A DNA stretch of 7,852 nucleotides from Thermoplasmata archaeon (GTDB lineage Archaea > Thermoplasmatota > Thermoplasmata > Lutacidiplasmatales > UBA184), in contig JASHTI010000075.1 of assembly GCA_030040625.1 (NCBI GenBank), positions 1 through 7,852 of the forward strand, given 5' to 3'. Positions 6,956-7,852 of the stretch are shown piece by piece. Position numbers and translations under genes: made by a program. Within the stretch, counting starts at the first letter, position 1; every line of letters starts with the position of its first letter. The notes under the pieces were generated by a model, which made no database searches, was not told where the DNA came from, and saw only the letters and a list, made by a program, of their open reading frames with translations.

Positions 6956-7852
6956 TCAGCCCGAGGCGGCCGCGACGTAGATCACCACGGCGACGACCAC
7001 GACGAGGATGTAGGCGAGGTAGCGGCCCAGGCGGCCCGGCATCACCCAGCCCTTCAGGAAGCTGGCGAGAGCGTCGCCGGCGCGGACGAGGTCGTCGTAG
7101 AACAGCTTGAAGACGTCGAGCACCTCCAGGTCGACGCTGTACGGCACGGGCGTCGCGAGCTCCGCCTCGCTGACGCGGCCGGCGCTCGCCCGGATCTCGC
7201 GGGTGCCGAGGATCGAGGCCATCATCAGCCGCAGCCCCGTGCTGTAGCCGAACGACGTGTACACCTCGCCGTCGCGGCCGGAGGGGCTGCCGGCCATCCA
7301 GACCGGCGTCCGCCGGACCCGCGCCGCCCCGCGCCCCCCGAGCAGATAGTAGCCGACGCCGATCAGCGCGCCGATCGCGATCACGATCGGGACCATCGGC
7401 GGCGAGAGGATGCCGAACGGCGCCCCCGAGAGGATCGACCAGCCGGCGGGGACGCTCAGGAGCTGGCCGACCGGCGCGGTCACGGCCGTTCCCGCGAACC
7501 GGGAGACGGTCGGGGTGAGGAAGTCGAGCGTCCACGGGGCCGAGACGCCCAGTCCGAGGACGACGGCGCCGACCGCCGCGATCGGGATCGCCAACCCCGG
7601 GGCGCGGCGACGCGCCGCGCCGCCGGACGGGTTCCAGAGCAGCGTGAAGCCGAGGAACTTCACCATCGCGATCACGATGAGGCCGGCGCCGAGCGCGACC
7701 GCCGCGCCGGAGATCAACCCGAGGAACTGGACCCACGCGGGGACGAACTGGTAGGACTGGAACAGCGACTCCAGCACCATCCACTCGCTGACGAAGCCGG
7801 CGAGCGGGGGCGCCGCGGCGAGGCTCAGGGTGGCGGCGAGCGTGCCGGCGAA
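6956..7852 (-). CDS. Proton-conducting antiporter-like membrane subunit (HyfB/NuoL/MbhH type), C-terminal part, 5' truncated by window edge
   Basis: The frame stays open to the window edge, giving 298 visible C-terminal residues; the start lies beyond 7852. The first visible residues include APPLAGFVSEW (translated from about 7780-7812), the highly conserved PP-x-x-GF-x-SEW motif of antiporter-like subunits in complex I, group 4 hydrogenases and formate hydrogenlyase. ATG 7780 is therefore an internal Met, not the start. Several hydrophobic helices follow. One holds a Lys in AMVKFLGF, which fits the family's membrane-embedded Lys and adjacent helix. A polar segment (VWMAGSPSGRDGEVYTSFGYSTGLRLM) resembles the region before the last helix of HyfB-type proteins, and the protein ends in a final hydrophobic helix, YILVVVVAVVIYVA. 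It would couple electron transfer to H+ or Na+ pumping in the membrane. HyfB-like is my preferred reading, but NuoL/NuoM or Mrp-type relatives cannot be excluded without the rest of the gene and operon. Confidence 0.85.
   Translation of the reverse strand, partial: FAGTLAATLSLAAAPPLAGFVSEWMVLESLFQSYQFVPAWVQFLGLISGAAVALGAGLIVIAMVKFLGFTLLWNPSGGAARRRAPGLAIPIAAVGAVVLGLGVSAPWTLDFLTPTVSRFAGTAVTAPVGQLLSVPAGWSILSGAPFGILSPPMVPIVIAIGALIGVGYYLLGGRGAARVRRTPVWMAGSPSGRDGEVYTSFGYSTGLRLMMASILGTREIRASAGRVSEAELATPVPYSVDLEVLDVFKLFYDDLVRAGDALASFLKGWVMPGRLGRYLAYILVVVVAVVIYVAAASG

Noticed and set aside
7778..7780. ATG 7780 as the start of the minus-strand membrane protein
   Set aside because: The frame continues to the window edge and encodes the conserved PP..GF.SEW motif just upstream, so this Met is internal.
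6309..7784. Minus-strand open frame of 491 residues running through the Nudix gene and the membrane-subunit gene
   Set aside because: It is in a different frame from the membrane protein, Arg/Pro/Gly/Asp-rich, without hydrophobic helices or motifs.

Overview
The window is a very GC-rich (roughly 70% by eye), densely packed prokaryotic segment. It holds a five-gene plus-strand run (38-6926) and, converging on it, the 3' end of a minus-strand membrane-protein gene (6956 to beyond 7852). Third codon positions are almost all G or C, one start is GTG, and most junctions are 4-base stop/start overlaps. The phylum cannot be settled from this sequence. A high-GC bacterium, or a high-GC archaeon such as some Thermoplasmatota, would both fit. 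There are no tRNA or rRNA genes, CRISPR arrays, IS elements or large repeats, and base composition looks uniform, so nothing suggests a recent insertion.

Plus-strand run: (1) a dynamin-like GTPase, 38-1771; (2) an AAA+ ATPase of the MoxR/MCM-like kind with a probable N-terminal winged helix, 1768-3303; (3) a MutS-like ATPase, 3308-4846; (4) a second, divergent MutS-like ATPase, 4843-6453; (5) a Nudix hydrolase starting at GTG 6450 and ending at 6926. Genes 1/2, 3/4 and 4/5 overlap by 4 bases and genes 2/3 are 4 bases apart, so this looks like one transcript with coupled translation. Its first gene may be leaderless, because a TACTAT hexamer lies 8 bases before its ATG.

Both MutS-like proteins have the MutS-type ATPase domain but no mismatch-binding N-terminal domain. 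They share unusual changes: Asn-Glu in Walker B in place of Asp-Glu, Phe in place of the H-loop His, and GKLEEEL at the position of the MutS STF motif. The AAA+ protein has Pro where the Walker B Asp should be. Four NTPases with two kinds of altered active site, encoded back to back with a Nudix enzyme, form a candidate uncharacterised multi-protein system. A plausible but unproven picture is a membrane-linked GTPase working with a MutS-like heterodimer and a remodelling ATPase, with the Nudix enzyme handling a nucleotide substrate.

The minus-strand gene encodes the C-terminal part of a proton-translocating antiporter-like subunit (HyfB/NuoL/MbhH type). It probably belongs to a separate respiratory or hydrogenase-type operon to the right. 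Only 29 bases separate the two convergent genes, and they contain a weak GC-rich hairpin.
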